This document shows positions 1 through 7,999 of a DNA stretch of 19,342 nt, piece by piece. The notes under the pieces were generated by a model, which was not told the DNA's origin, did not search any database, and saw only the letters and a list, made by a program, of their open reading frames with translations. A program made the position numbers and the translations under genes. The stretch's first letter is position 1. Each line of letters opens with the position of its first letter. This DNA is from Flavobacterium sp. UBA6203 (GTDB taxonomy: Bacteria; Bacteroidota; Bacteroidia; Flavobacteriales; Flavobacteriaceae): the NCBI GenBank assembly GCA_002421645.1, contig DIST01000001.1:1-19342 (forward strand), given 5' to 3'.

Positions 1-196
1 CGTCAAGTGAAGGTATTTGATTTTTCAAATCTCCTTCAAAGAATTTGTAATCAGATAGTTTCGGATAAGGAACTTGTGTTAAGTCAACAGTTACGGGTGA
101 AACCGGTGCATAGCTATCATCATTATCTTCTGAACAGGCATAAATAAGGATGGAAATACTAATAATAAAAGCGTAAATCGTGTATTTTTTTATCAT
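1..196 (-). CDS. N-terminal part of a lipoprotein, cut by the window edge
   Basis: Reading leftward from the ATG at 196, the frame stays open to the window edge (65 codons). The product begins with a short basic N-terminus, a hydrophobic stretch and a lipobox ending IYAC, with Cys21 as the expected lipidation site. An acidic linker (SEDNDD) follows. This predicts an exported lipoprotein. The segment after it, PYPKLSDYKFFEG, resembles the start of the SO2930-type diheme cytochrome-like proteins of Flavobacteria. No haem motif lies in the visible part, so that identity is tentative. A good TAnnTTTG promoter lies about 30 bases upstream, so the gene is probably transcribed independently of the thioesterase gene behind it. 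Confidence 0.7.
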   Translation of the reverse strand, partial: MIKKYTIYAFIISISILIYACSEDNDDSYAPVSPVTVDLTQVPYPKLSDYKFFEGDLKNQIPSLD

Positions 197-226
197 TAAG
201 TTAAGATTTGTTTGATTTGTTTGAAA

Positions 227-254
227 CAAATATAACTTTTTTTTTAAAATACAA
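227..254 (-). promoter_or_regulatory. Promoter of the partial lipoprotein gene
   Basis: On the minus strand, TATATTTG (234-227) fits the Bacteroidetes -7 box TAnnTTTG, and a TTG at 254-252 lies 17 bases upstream as the -33 element. The -7 box overlaps a perfect palindrome, TTTGTTT-G-AAACAAA (216-230), which could be an operator, although A/T-rich palindromes arise easily in this DNA. Confidence 0.55.
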
Positions 255-273
255 TTTATTTTGTAAATAAATT
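253..273 (-). terminator. Weak A/T hairpin after the thioesterase gene
   Basis: A perfect 9-base stem, all A and T, with a 3-base loop starts just past the thioesterase stop codon. It has no G:C pairs and no long U-tract directly behind it, so it may be only a transcript end or stabilising element. It also overlaps the -33 element of the next promoter. Confidence 0.25.
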
Positions 274-274
274 T

Positions 275-826
275 TTAAAATAAATTATCAGAAATTACAA
301 CATTGTATTTTTTTAAATTATCAATTGCTTTTTTTGATTTGTAATCGAAATTAGTTTCAATTTCCTTAATTCTTTTTTTATTTTCGATACGATTTATGCT
401 ATCATAAAATCTACGAACTTCTTCTAAATTGGATAAAATAAGTTTTGGAACTTGTACATTTTGACCTTTTTCATCTTTAGCTACCATAGTAAAATAGCTT
501 GAATTACAATGTTTTTTAATTCCAGTTTGAATATGTTCCGATGTTACCCGAATTCCCACTACTATAGAGGTATTTCCAACATAATTTACGGATGCTTTTA
601 AAGTAACCAATTCGCCAACATCTACAGAATTTAAAAAATCTACCGTATCTACAGAAGCAGTAACGCAATAGCAACCGGAATACTTTGAAGCACATGCAAA
701 TGCTATTTGGTCCATTAATTTAAGTAAATACCCTCCATGAATTTTCCCACTAAAATTAGAGTGAGAAGGTAACATTAATTCGCTCAAGGTTATTTTTGAT
801 GCCTCAACAGTATTTGCTATAGTCAT
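275..826 (-). CDS. Hotdog-fold acyl-CoA thioesterase
   Basis: The 183-residue protein is a single-hotdog acyl-CoA thioesterase, which hydrolyses acyl-CoA to free fatty acid and CoA in the cytoplasm. The visible signature is SNFSGKIHGGYLLKLMDQ, with Asn24 and Asp39 at the positions used for catalysis in this family, followed by the central beta-sheet block (VDFLNSVDVGELV, then YVGNTS). Such proteins act as dimers or hexamers. The C-terminal 40 residues are a lysine-rich extension that may be helical. The start codon lies two bases after the rmuC stop, so the two genes are probably cotranscribed and translationally coupled. Chain-length preference cannot be read from the sequence. Confidence 0.88.
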   Translation of the reverse strand: MTIANTVEASKITLSELMLPSHSNFSGKIHGGYLLKLMDQIAFACASKYSGCYCVTASVDTVDFLNSVDVGELVTLKASVNYVGNTSIVVGIRVTSEHIQTGIKKHCNSSYFTMVAKDEKGQNVQVPKLILSNLEEVRRFYDSINRIENKKRIKEIETNFDYKSKKAIDNLKKYNVVISDNLF

Positions 827-828
827 AT

Positions 829-2205
829 TTATTCGATTTCTTCAGTTGGTTCAGTATCTGCATTAGCTCTTTTTAATACAGCTTCTGGAAGTGCTTTTTT
901 TGCTTTTGCTCCCATTTTTTTAAGTTTTTCAACGCTAGTAATTAAGTTTCCTTTACCGTCAATTAACTTATTCATGGCGTTACCATATTCGGCTTTGGCT
1001 TCGTCCATTTTCTTTCCAATTTTAATCAAATCGGAAACAAAACCTTCAAATTTATCATACAAAGCACCAGCCTGACGCGCAATTTCAATCGCATTTTCTT
1101 GTTGTTTTTGATTGGTCCACATACTATCAATCGTACGTAAAGTTGCCAAAAGGGTAGAAGGTGTTACAATTACAATATTTTTCTCGAAAGCTTTGTTATA
1201 CAAACTCGTATCTTCATTCAAAGCCACTGCAAAAGCAGATTCTATTGGAATAAACAACAAGACAAAATCTGGACTTTCCATGTGGTACAAATCGTGGTAA
1301 TTTTTGCTACTCAACTGCTCCACATGACGATTTATCGAAACAATATGTTCTTTTAAATGTTGACTTTTCACTTCCGAATCTTCTTCGTTGATGTAACGTT
1401 CGTAAGCGGTTAAGGTTACTTTCGAATCGATAATCATTTTCTTGCTATCAGGAAGATTGATGATGACATCGGGGAACACACGATTGCCGTCTTCTGTAAC
1501 GTGACTTTGTTGCACGAAATATTCTCTATCTTTCTCTAATCCTGATTTTTCTAACACGCGTTCCAACACTAATTCACCCCAATTTCCTTGCATTTTGCTG
1601 TCGCCTTTTAACGCTTTGGTTAAATTGATGGTTTCCTTACTCATTTGTTCGTTCATTTCGCGAAGCCCCAATATTTGTTGGCGTAATGCGGCATGATAAT
1701 CGATACTTTCTTTGTGCGTATCTTCGACTTTCTTTTCAAAAAGTTGGATTTTGTCTTGTAGTGGTGACAAAATATTTTTCAAATTCTCCTTATTTTGTTC
1801 GGTGAATTTAACGGTTTTTTCTTCTAGAATTTTATTAGCTAGATTTTCAAATTCTTTGGTGAATTTTTCCTGAAGTTGCTCTACTTCTTGCTTTTGTTCT
1901 TTATTTCGTTCCAATAAATTGTCGAAATCATTTTCTTTTTTAGCTAAATGAATGGCTAAAGATTCCTTTTCTTTTTGCAGATTTTCTTTTTCGGATGAAA
2001 GTTGGGTAAGTGATTTTTCAAATTGATTGCGCTCGGTTTGAAATTGCGCTTTCAATTGTTCCATTTGATTTAAAAGTCCGTTAATTCGTTCTTCTAAACC
2101 TGATTTTTCAGATTGTGATTTGGCGGTAAAAAGCAACTTTCCGATGAAAATTCCAACGGCAAGTGCTACAATAAAAGTAATTAAAATAAGCATGGATTCT
2201 GGCAT
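829..2205 (-). CDS. rmuC: DNA recombination protein RmuC
   Basis: The 458-residue protein has the full RmuC layout. An N-terminal membrane segment spans residues 6-26, and a long Gln/Glu/Lys-rich coiled coil runs from about 33 to 195. The RmuC domain covers about 200-410. In that domain GNWGELVLERVLEKSGL (207-223) is the family hallmark, and FPDVIINLPDSKKMIIDSK carries Asp246, Asp260 and Lys262, the residues expected of its restriction-endonuclease-like fold. RmuC limits DNA rearrangement at inverted repeats in E. coli, but its biochemical activity is still not well defined. The protein ends in an acidic tail. It is followed after two bases by the thioesterase gene. Length and domain order look normal. 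Confidence 0.95.
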   Translation of the reverse strand: MPESMLILITFIVALAVGIFIGKLLFTAKSQSEKSGLEERINGLLNQMEQLKAQFQTERNQFEKSLTQLSSEKENLQKEKESLAIHLAKKENDFDNLLERNKEQKQEVEQLQEKFTKEFENLANKILEEKTVKFTEQNKENLKNILSPLQDKIQLFEKKVEDTHKESIDYHAALRQQILGLREMNEQMSKETINLTKALKGDSKMQGNWGELVLERVLEKSGLEKDREYFVQQSHVTEDGNRVFPDVIINLPDSKKMIIDSKVTLTAYERYINEEDSEVKSQHLKEHIVSINRHVEQLSSKNYHDLYHMESPDFVLLFIPIESAFAVALNEDTSLYNKAFEKNIVIVTPSTLLATLRTIDSMWTNQKQQENAIEIARQAGALYDKFEGFVSDLIKIGKKMDEAKAEYGNAMNKLIDGKGNLITSVEKLKKMGAKAKKALPEAVLKRANADTEPTEEIE

Positions 2206-2254
2206 AAAAAAAATTATTATCTGAAGTTAAAAGTACTACTATTTTTCGAATTAT

Positions 2255-4456
2255 TTAAAACTTGTAACTCAAAACTGCTCTACAATTAAATGGAGTTCCA
2301 GGTGTGAAATGAATTTCGGTAACAGATGAGGTTTCTCCTTGAAGTTGAGATTCGGTTTCAAACTGAGTTTCGTTCCATTCCGTATTAAAGATGTTTTCGA
2401 TTAAAATTCCTGCTGTAAAATTTTTGTAGGTATAATTCAAATTCAAATCGGAAACAAAATAACCCTTTGCGGTTAAAGAATAATCTTCATTTGCAGGTCT
2501 ATCGCCTAAATAGCGACTTTTAAAAGAACCCGAAAAACGATTTTTAATCACGCTTAAACTTCCCATAAAAGTGGTTTTTGGAGCCAACGGGATGTAATTA
2601 TTTCCACTTGGTTCTTCAGTACTTTTAGCATTCGTATAAGTGTAATCTGCATTTAAGAATAGCCAATCTGTGAATTGATAACGTAGACCTAAATCGATTC
2701 CTTTTCTTGCGGTTTTTCCACTTGGTTCTACGATTCCCGCATCGCCAACGTATACAAATTCTTGTTCCAAAAATAAATACCAAAGCGCTGAATTGATGAT
2801 TAATTTTGGAGTTGGTTTCCATACAAAACCTAAATCTGAACCATACGAAGCAGGTAATGTTTTTCTTCCACCATTCGCTACGTTTACACGAGTATCGTTA
2901 CTATGAAACCCTTTTCCCGATTTTAAAAATACTTGAAGTTTGTCATTGTATTTGTAAAGAAAATTCAATTTAGGACTTAAAATTCCTTTGTTTACGGCTT
3001 CGTTTGAATAAGTTGGACTCAATTTGTCATAGTAATCAAATTTGAAATAATCATAACGAAGTCCGGCATTCACAATTAATTTGTTGAATTTGAATTCCGT
3101 ATTTCCGTAACCAGATAAATTGCTTTCGTTTATGTCGCCCAACATTATATTTTCTAGTGTTGTAACACGATTAGCAGTATGAGAAAGTTCAATATCATTC
3201 ACTTTATCTTGTCGTAAACACATTCCTATTTGATAGTTAAGGGGTGTGTTTTTGATTGAAGTATGTTTGTCAAATTCAGAGTTTAATCCGAAAGTTGTTC
3301 GTTTTTCTTTTTGTCTAATTTGGTCTCCATTTATTGGATCTTCCAAGAAAAAAGTAAAGTTAGAATACAATTCAAAATCATATAACGAAACATAAGCACT
3401 AGTTTTCAAACTCGAATTTTCAGACAATTGTTTTTCGTGTTTCATGTTTACAATACTTCGACTTGTATTTCCGCCTTCGGTATCATCAATCGCACCAAAA
3501 TGGCCAATTAAACCCTGATCAACGGCTCTTTGCGGAATTTGCCCTGAAGCATTCCATTTACTATCAAAATGAAATATTGAAAATGATAATTTAGAAGTTT
3601 CGTTATATAAAGTGTATTTAGAAAATAGATTAGTTCGATTAAAATTTTGTGGCGAATCAAAGTAACTATCGGTTTGCAAATACGAACCTGAGAAAAACAA
3701 ACTCTCTTTGTCTGAAGAAATTAAATTGAACATTCCTCGAATACGCTGTGTATTGAATTGTCCAATTTCCATTGCCATTTCATCGTTTTTGATTCGGTCT
3801 TTTGTACTGAAATCTACATAGCCTGCAGTAGCTAAATTTCCTTTATTGGCAAAATATGAACCTTTATCAAAATCTACATTATCAACAGTTTCAGGTTGTA
3901 AAAAGTGTAAATCAGCATACCCTTGCCCATGTCCGTGAGACACCATGTTTACGGGAACTCCATCAACAGTTATGGCAATATCGGTTCCGTGGTCGATATC
4001 AAAACCGCGTAAAAAGATTTGTTCTGCTTTTCCACCACCAGCATGTTGACCAATGAATAATCCAGGAACAATTCGTAGTAATTCTTGGGGTGAATTTACA
4101 GGATTTGTTTTTAAATCTATTTTTGAAATTTCATGTAAATGATTTAGTTCATTCGTAATAACGACTTCTTTCAAACTTACTGCTTTCGGATTCAAAGTGT
4201 ACATTCCAGTTTCGGTAAGAACGGTCCTTAATTCATCGAAATTTTTGTGAGAAAGACTAATGCTATCGCCAATTTTTGAATTTTCTAAATTGAATTCTCC
4301 TTTATAATTGGAATGCGCATGTGATTTGTTTTGGATATTTTGAATGTAAACATCAGAAATGGAAATTCCTTCTAAATTTATTATTTTTCCTTTTGAAGTT
4401 TGTGCATGAGCCAATGTTGATAAAACTATAAAAAATAGGGCGTAATAGTATTTCAT
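2255..4456 (-). CDS. TonB-dependent outer-membrane receptor, substrate unknown
   Basis: The 733-residue protein has a cleavable signal peptide ending AHAQ (1-19). A carboxypeptidase-like regulatory beta-sandwich follows at about 20-90, as is common in Bacteroidetes TonB receptors. The plug domain covers about 100-220 and includes IFLRGFDIDHGTDIAITVDG. A 22-stranded barrel is expected for the rest, ending in the outer-membrane C-terminal Phe (LSYKF). The plug is rich in His and Gly (GQHAGGG, then MVSHGHGQGYADLHF). Receptors with this plug are widespread, but I know no proven substrate; a metal or metal complex is only a guess. No SusD-like partner or transporter gene is adjacent. It is divergent from the pseudouridine synthase gene. 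Confidence 0.93.
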   Translation of the reverse strand: MKYYYALFFIVLSTLAHAQTSKGKIINLEGISISDVYIQNIQNKSHAHSNYKGEFNLENSKIGDSISLSHKNFDELRTVLTETGMYTLNPKAVSLKEVVITNELNHLHEISKIDLKTNPVNSPQELLRIVPGLFIGQHAGGGKAEQIFLRGFDIDHGTDIAITVDGVPVNMVSHGHGQGYADLHFLQPETVDNVDFDKGSYFANKGNLATAGYVDFSTKDRIKNDEMAMEIGQFNTQRIRGMFNLISSDKESLFFSGSYLQTDSYFDSPQNFNRTNLFSKYTLYNETSKLSFSIFHFDSKWNASGQIPQRAVDQGLIGHFGAIDDTEGGNTSRSIVNMKHEKQLSENSSLKTSAYVSLYDFELYSNFTFFLEDPINGDQIRQKEKRTTFGLNSEFDKHTSIKNTPLNYQIGMCLRQDKVNDIELSHTANRVTTLENIMLGDINESNLSGYGNTEFKFNKLIVNAGLRYDYFKFDYYDKLSPTYSNEAVNKGILSPKLNFLYKYNDKLQVFLKSGKGFHSNDTRVNVANGGRKTLPASYGSDLGFVWKPTPKLIINSALWYLFLEQEFVYVGDAGIVEPSGKTARKGIDLGLRYQFTDWLFLNADYTYTNAKSTEEPSGNNYIPLAPKTTFMGSLSVIKNRFSGSFKSRYLGDRPANEDYSLTAKGYFVSDLNLNYTYKNFTAGILIENIFNTEWNETQFETESQLQGETSSVTEIHFTPGTPFNCRAVLSYKF

Positions 4457-4475
4457 TTGTTTTAAATTATAGATA

Positions 4476-4483
4476 CAAAGATA
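4476..4483 (-). promoter_or_regulatory. -7 box of the TonB receptor gene
   Basis: TATCTTTG on the minus strand fits TAnnTTTG and sits 19 bases before the start codon. No clear TTG occurs at the expected distance upstream, so only the -7 element is claimed. Confidence 0.45.
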
Positions 4484-4486
4484 TTA

Positions 4487-4515
4487 TTTGTTCCAGTATT
4501 TTATTGTTAAATTTG
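4487..4515 (+). promoter_or_regulatory. Promoter of the pseudouridine synthase gene
   Basis: TTTG (4487-4490), a 17-base spacer and TAAATTTG (4508-4515) give a full Bacteroidetes consensus promoter 29 bases before the ATG. It lies back to back with the -7 box of the divergent TonB receptor gene. Confidence 0.65.
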
Positions 4516-4544
4516 ACAACAGAAATTATAATTTATAAAATCTG

Positions 4545-5111
4545 ATGCATCATCATTTCCTTATTCACAAGCCTTACGGATATTTATCGCAGTTTATTTA
4601 CCAATTAAAACGCAAGAAAAAGTTGTTGGGCGAATTATACGATTTTCCCGAAAACACTATGGCAATTGGTCGTTTAGACGAAGATTCAGAAGGATTACTT
4701 TTGTTGACGACAGACGGCATGATGAGCGAAATTGTCCGAAGTAAAAAAGTCGAAAAAGAATATTATGCTCAAGTCGATGGAATTATTACCGAAGAAGCCG
4801 TTGAACAATTAAAAAAAGGAGTCGAAATCGGTTTACATGGAAAAAAATACAAAACCAAAAAATGTAAAGCTTTTAAATTAGAATCTGAACCAAATTTAGG
4901 CGAACGCGGAAAAAAGATTCGAGATGAACGTCACGGACCAACTTCTTGGGTTTCGATAACATTAACCGAAGGAAAATTTCGTCAAGTACGAAAAATGACA
5001 TCTGCTGTTGGTTTTCCAACATTGCGATTGGTTCGTGTGCGTGTCGGAAACATTCATTTGAATGATTTAAAAGCGGGTGAAGTTACCGAAGTGAGTGGTT
5101 TTGATGTGTGA
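4545..5111 (+). CDS. rluE: 23S rRNA pseudouridine synthase, RluE-like
   Basis: The 188-residue enzyme belongs to the RsuA/RluB/E/F family, which isomerises specific uridines of rRNA. It begins at the catalytic domain (FLIHKPYGYLSQF) and lacks the N-terminal S4 RNA-binding domain, as RluE does. The motif IGRLDEDSEGLLLLTTDG carries the expected catalytic Asp45. Later family blocks are visible, including EGKFRQVRKMTSAVGFPTLR near residues 145-165. In E. coli RluE modifies U2457 of 23S rRNA; the same target is inferred here. The gene stands alone behind its own promoter and is convergent with the next gene. The His-rich N-terminus (MHHHF) is native sequence. Confidence 0.9.
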   Translation: MHHHFLIHKPYGYLSQFIYQLKRKKKLLGELYDFPENTMAIGRLDEDSEGLLLLTTDGMMSEIVRSKKVEKEYYAQVDGIITEEAVEQLKKGVEIGLHGKKYKTKKCKAFKLESEPNLGERGKKIRDERHGPTSWVSITLTEGKFRQVRKMTSAVGFPTLRLVRVRVGNIHLNDLKAGEVTEVSGFDV

Positions 5112-5134
5112 AAAAATATTTATTTAAGTAGAAG

Positions 5135-6043
5135 CTATTGAATATTATTTAAATAATTGCAATATGTATTTGAATTATAGATAGGTATTGCAAAATTTAC
5201 TTTTTGAATTTTCGATTTAATAATTAAAAATGTTCGTGTAAATTCATTTTTCATGACTTTGTTTTTTGATTTTAAAAAACCATAAAGTTTTCCATAAATT
5301 TTCTTCATTTCTCGATCTTTACATTCTATTTGTAAGATTTCATAGGGAATTAATTTTCCTCTTATGCAATATTTAATTTCAATAGAATATTTATTTCTAC
5401 CAATTCTTTTGATTGTTCCAACAGCTAAATTATCATCTTCGTTAATATTTTTGTCACTAATTTTACTAACTATTTGACCGTTTTTATCGAATGTATAAAT
5501 ATAAAATTCATTTGTATTAATTGAAAACTCATTTCGGACATTAAATTTAAAATTACTTGTACACCAATGCATGTGACTTACAGAATATGTTACAGAACAC
5601 ATATTTTCTAGTATCTCACCAAGTTTTATGCTTTTAATTTTTTTATCTCTTTCATAAAAAGTCAAGATTTCTAATTCTTGAATTGCAAATCCTCCTGAAT
5701 AATCATCAATGATAGCAATATTTTGTCCATCATTTGAGATTATAGCAGTTTTCATTTGAATTGATAAGGTGTCGTTTTTGATTGTGTATAGTTTTTGATT
5801 GGTTTCGGTATCATATAGTCCCCAATAATATCTATCGGGATATGAATATGTTGATTTGATGTAAGTGTTTGTTTTTTTATCAAATGTTGAATCTGTGTAA
5901 ATTTTATTGTCTGAAAATATAGTATCACAAGGTTTTAATTCATACTTTAAATTTTGACTTTTAAACGAATATCTAATTCTTGGTTGGTCAGCAAACATTT
6001 TCTGTAAGCAAAACAATGTAATTGTTATTAATAAAATTCTCAT
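5135..6043 (-). CDS. Exported protein of unknown function
   Basis: I do not recognise this 302-residue protein. It starts with a hydrophobic segment (residues 1-18) consistent with a signal peptide. A beta-rich region with many Tyr, Asp and Asn residues follows. The phrase IISNDGQNIAIIDDYS (about residues 105-120) resembles a propeller-blade or WD-like strand pair, and SVTYSVSHMHW recalls other uncharacterised exported Bacteroidetes proteins. The C-terminal third is very rich in Lys and Ile and shows no motif. The gene looks more A/T-rich than its neighbours and lies alone between a convergent housekeeping gene and an inverted repeat, so recent acquisition or fast divergence is possible. Function should be left open. 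Confidence 0.65.
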   Translation of the reverse strand: MRILLITITLFCLQKMFADQPRIRYSFKSQNLKYELKPCDTIFSDNKIYTDSTFDKKTNTYIKSTYSYPDRYYWGLYDTETNQKLYTIKNDTLSIQMKTAIISNDGQNIAIIDDYSGGFAIQELEILTFYERDKKIKSIKLGEILENMCSVTYSVSHMHWCTSNFKFNVRNEFSINTNEFYIYTFDKNGQIVSKISDKNINEDDNLAVGTIKRIGRNKYSIEIKYCIRGKLIPYEILQIECKDREMKKIYGKLYGFLKSKNKVMKNEFTRTFLIIKSKIQKVNFAIPIYNSNTYCNYLNNIQ

Positions 6044-6068
6044 TTGTTGTTTTTCAAAATATTTTTAG

Positions 6069-6117
6069 ACATGGAATAGTTAAAATTATCAATTTAATAC
6101 TTAAAATTATTCCATGT
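6069..6117. repeat. 13-base inverted repeat in an A/T-rich spacer
   Basis: The arms at 6069-6081 (ACATGGAATAGTT) and 6105-6117 are complementary over 13 positions, with one G:T pair and a 23-base A/T-rich loop. It lies between the dienelactone hydrolase and the unknown exported gene. It could form a hairpin in the leader of the latter or be a mobile-element remnant. The loop is long and no U-tract follows, so it is a poor terminator. Confidence 0.4.
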
Positions 6118-6208
6118 TTTACATCATTCTACTTTAGTTTTATAGTTTATAACCTAAAGCTGTAGATTCAATAATTTTAAAGCTTTTAAAAATGATGAAA
6201 CTAAGATG

Positions 6209-6967
6209 TTAAAAAATCTCCATAAAAAACGTTTTCATCGCTTCCCAACTTCTTTTATCAGCTAATTCGTTGTAAGCAGCGCCTTTGCTGTTATCGCTTC
6301 CTGCATCTTTGTGAGTAAAAGCATGAACTGAATTTGCGTAATAATTCATTTGCCAATCGGCTTTAGTTTCGCGCATTTCGTTTTGGAAAGCTTCAATTTC
6401 TTTTGCAGGAACATAAGGATCATCGGCACCATGTAACACTAAAACTTTCGCTTTAATTTCATTCGTTGGACTATTTGCCGCTTTTCCTAAACCACCATGA
6501 AAAGAAACTACTCCTTTTACGTTTAAGTTGCCACGAGCTGCTTCGATAGCGCCAGTTCCACCAAAACAATAACCAATTACTGCAATTTGGTTTTTATCAG
6601 CACCAGCTTTTACTAATTGGTCAATCGCCAATTGAATTCTTTTTTGGTATTCTGCAGGATTGTTTTTGTAGAAACCTGCATTTTTTCCAGCTTCACCCGT
6701 GTTTTTTGGATTGTTTCCAACTCCATAAATATCCGCTACAAAAGCATGATAGCCTAATTTAGATAAAGCTTCCGCTGATTCTTTAGCATGAGCGTCAACA
6801 CCCATCCAAGCAGGTAATACGATAACACCAGCTTTTTTTGGATTTGCTTTTTGAGCTTTAGCAAAAAAACCTTCTAATTTTTGATTACCATCTGCGTAAT
6901 CCACTTTTACTAATTGTCCAAAACTATTCAATGTTGCAAAGAGTAAGGTAATGTAAATGTACTTCAT
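6209..6967 (-). CDS. Exported dienelactone hydrolase family protein
   Basis: The 252-residue alpha/beta hydrolase has an N-terminal signal peptide (MKYIYITLLFATLNSFGQ), so it probably acts in the periplasm. The nucleophile elbow is GYCFGG with Cys134, the Cys type typical of dienelactone hydrolase rather than Ser. The acid is Asp182 or Asp183 (GADDPYVP) and the base His215 (SVHAFTH). Related enzymes hydrolyse lactones and small esters; the natural substrate here cannot be told. No aromatic-degradation genes are near, so a role in chlorocatechol breakdown is unlikely. It follows the BtuD-like gene by 69 bases on the same strand and may be read through from that operon, with no evident functional link. 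Confidence 0.88.
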   Translation of the reverse strand: MKYIYITLLFATLNSFGQLVKVDYADGNQKLEGFFAKAQKANPKKAGVIVLPAWMGVDAHAKESAEALSKLGYHAFVADIYGVGNNPKNTGEAGKNAGFYKNNPAEYQKRIQLAIDQLVKAGADKNQIAVIGYCFGGTGAIEAARGNLNVKGVVSFHGGLGKAANSPTNEIKAKVLVLHGADDPYVPAKEIEAFQNEMRETKADWQMNYYANSVHAFTHKDAGSDNSKGAAYNELADKRSWEAMKTFFMEIF

Positions 6968-7036
6968 AACTTTTTTTAGTAAAATTATGAAAATTGAAAA
7001 TACGAAGCGTTAAACAAAAGGTAAAATTGGGATAAA

Positions 7037-7822
7037 TTATTTGATTTTAAACTTACCAATCGAAGCATCAAAAGTCAAATGTTCAGTATCAAACAACGAG
7101 TTAAAAATCCCAGTTTGAATTAAATTACAAGGTTGGTCTTGCACAATTTGATTCGGTGTAAACACAATCATTTCATCAGTCATTTGAATCGCTAAATCGA
7201 TGTCATGTGTAGAGTAGAGAATGGTTTTGCCGGTTTCATGTGTAAGTTTTTGCAACAGTTTTAATAAAGTAGCTTTATGAACCAAGTCTAAATGGGTCGT
7301 AGGTTCATCCAAAATGATAATCGAAGTATCTTGAGCCAAAGCGCGAGCTATCAATGCAATTTGCAATTGTCCATCGCTAATTTCATCATGTTTTTTGTGA
7401 ACCAAATGTTGGATTTCTGTAAGTGAAATAGCTTCTTCAATTTTCGTTTTGTCTTCTTCGGATAAAGTGCCTAACCAATTGGTGTAAGGCTGTCTTCCTA
7501 AAGCGATTATTTCGTAAACGGTTAAATTACTTGGTGGTAATTTTTCGGTTAAAACGATGCTCAATTCCTGAGCCAAATCAAGTGGTTTATATCTTTGAAG
7601 CGATTTATTTAGTAAAGTTATTTCACCCGATAATGGTGGAATAATTCCAGTAATTGTTTTTAATAAAGTAGATTTTCCGATTCCGTTTTCACCAATTAAT
7701 GCGATTAATTTGCCTTTTTCTAAACTTAGATTGATATTTTGAGCGATAGTAATCGTTTCCGATTTGGATTTGTAGCCAATCGAAAGGTTTTGGGTTTGTA
7801 TGGTGAAATTTTGATTGCTCAT
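7037..7822 (-). CDS. btuD: B12/siderophore-type ABC transporter ATPase (BtuD-like)
   Basis: The 261-residue ATPase powers the inner-membrane importer made with the permease and binding protein encoded upstream. Visible motifs are Walker A GENGIGKST (44-52), signature ISDGQ (148-152, in place of LSGGQ), Walker B IIILDEP (168-174), a D-loop and the switch His206 (STHD). The Q-loop position appears to hold Glu93 (VLTEKL). The BtuD/FecE family also includes haem and siderophore transporters, so the B12 assignment rests on the riboswitch-controlled BtuB-like gene next door. The gene is separated from the permease gene by the GxxExxY cassette, yet its reading frame is intact. Confidence 0.85.
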   Translation of the reverse strand: MSNQNFTIQTQNLSIGYKSKSETITIAQNINLSLEKGKLIALIGENGIGKSTLLKTITGIIPPLSGEITLLNKSLQRYKPLDLAQELSIVLTEKLPPSNLTVYEIIALGRQPYTNWLGTLSEEDKTKIEEAISLTEIQHLVHKKHDEISDGQLQIALIARALAQDTSIIILDEPTTHLDLVHKATLLKLLQKLTHETGKTILYSTHDIDLAIQMTDEMIVFTPNQIVQDQPCNLIQTGIFNSLFDTEHLTFDASIGKFKIK

Positions 7823-7834
7823 TTTGAATTACAA

Positions 7835-7904
7835 AAATAGGTTTTACCACATAGAAACATAGTTTTTTTGAGAGTTTTATTTAGAAACTAAAGTTTTATA
7901 TAGG
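7835..7904 (+). repeat. Direct repeat, copy 1 (about 70 bp)
   Basis: It starts AAATAGGTTTTACCACATAG and runs through the 17-base core to a TTTAGAAACTAAAG block and TTATATAG. It is nearly identical to copy 2, which lies 92 bases further on; the differences are a small indel and a few substitutions. Confidence 0.8.
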
Positions 7905-7926
7905 TTTTTTGTGTTTCTGATGTTTG

Positions 7927-7997
7927 AAATAGGTTTTACCACATAGAAACATAGATTTTTTCAAAGAGTTTTATTTAGAAACTAAAATTTTATATAG
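7927..7997 (+). repeat. Direct repeat, copy 2 (about 70 bp)
   Basis: This second tandem copy has the same core at 7938-7954 and the same following blocks. It ends immediately before the 3' end of the GxxExxY gene, whose stop codon is at 8000. Confidence 0.8.
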
Positions 7998-7999
7998 TT

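Noticed and set aside
2625..2822. Minus-strand 65-codon frame within the TonB receptor gene
   Set aside because: It is an alternative frame of a clear long gene, with no recognisable protein features; the same holds for the other short frames inside crt, btu and DUF4252 genes.
5112..5134. Terminator between the convergent rluE and unknown genes
   Set aside because: The short A/T-rich spacer shows no stem with G:C pairs.
6121..6208. Terminator for the dienelactone hydrolase gene
   Set aside because: Complementary pieces (CATCATT/AATGATG and CTTAGTTT/AAACTAAAG) are in an order that cannot nest into one hairpin.
6209..6967. Aromatic-degradation role for the dienelactone hydrolase
   Set aside because: It has a signal peptide and no catechol-pathway genes nearby, so only the fold and catalytic triad can be claimed.
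7009..7017. Another GTTAAACAA half-site, before the dienelactone hydrolase gene
   Set aside because: There is no partner half-site at 15 bases on either side, and a single 9-base A/T-rich match can occur by chance.
7835..7997. CRISPR array suggested by two direct repeats
   Set aside because: Only two copies of about 70 bases with a 22-base gap, an inverted copy elsewhere, and no cas genes.
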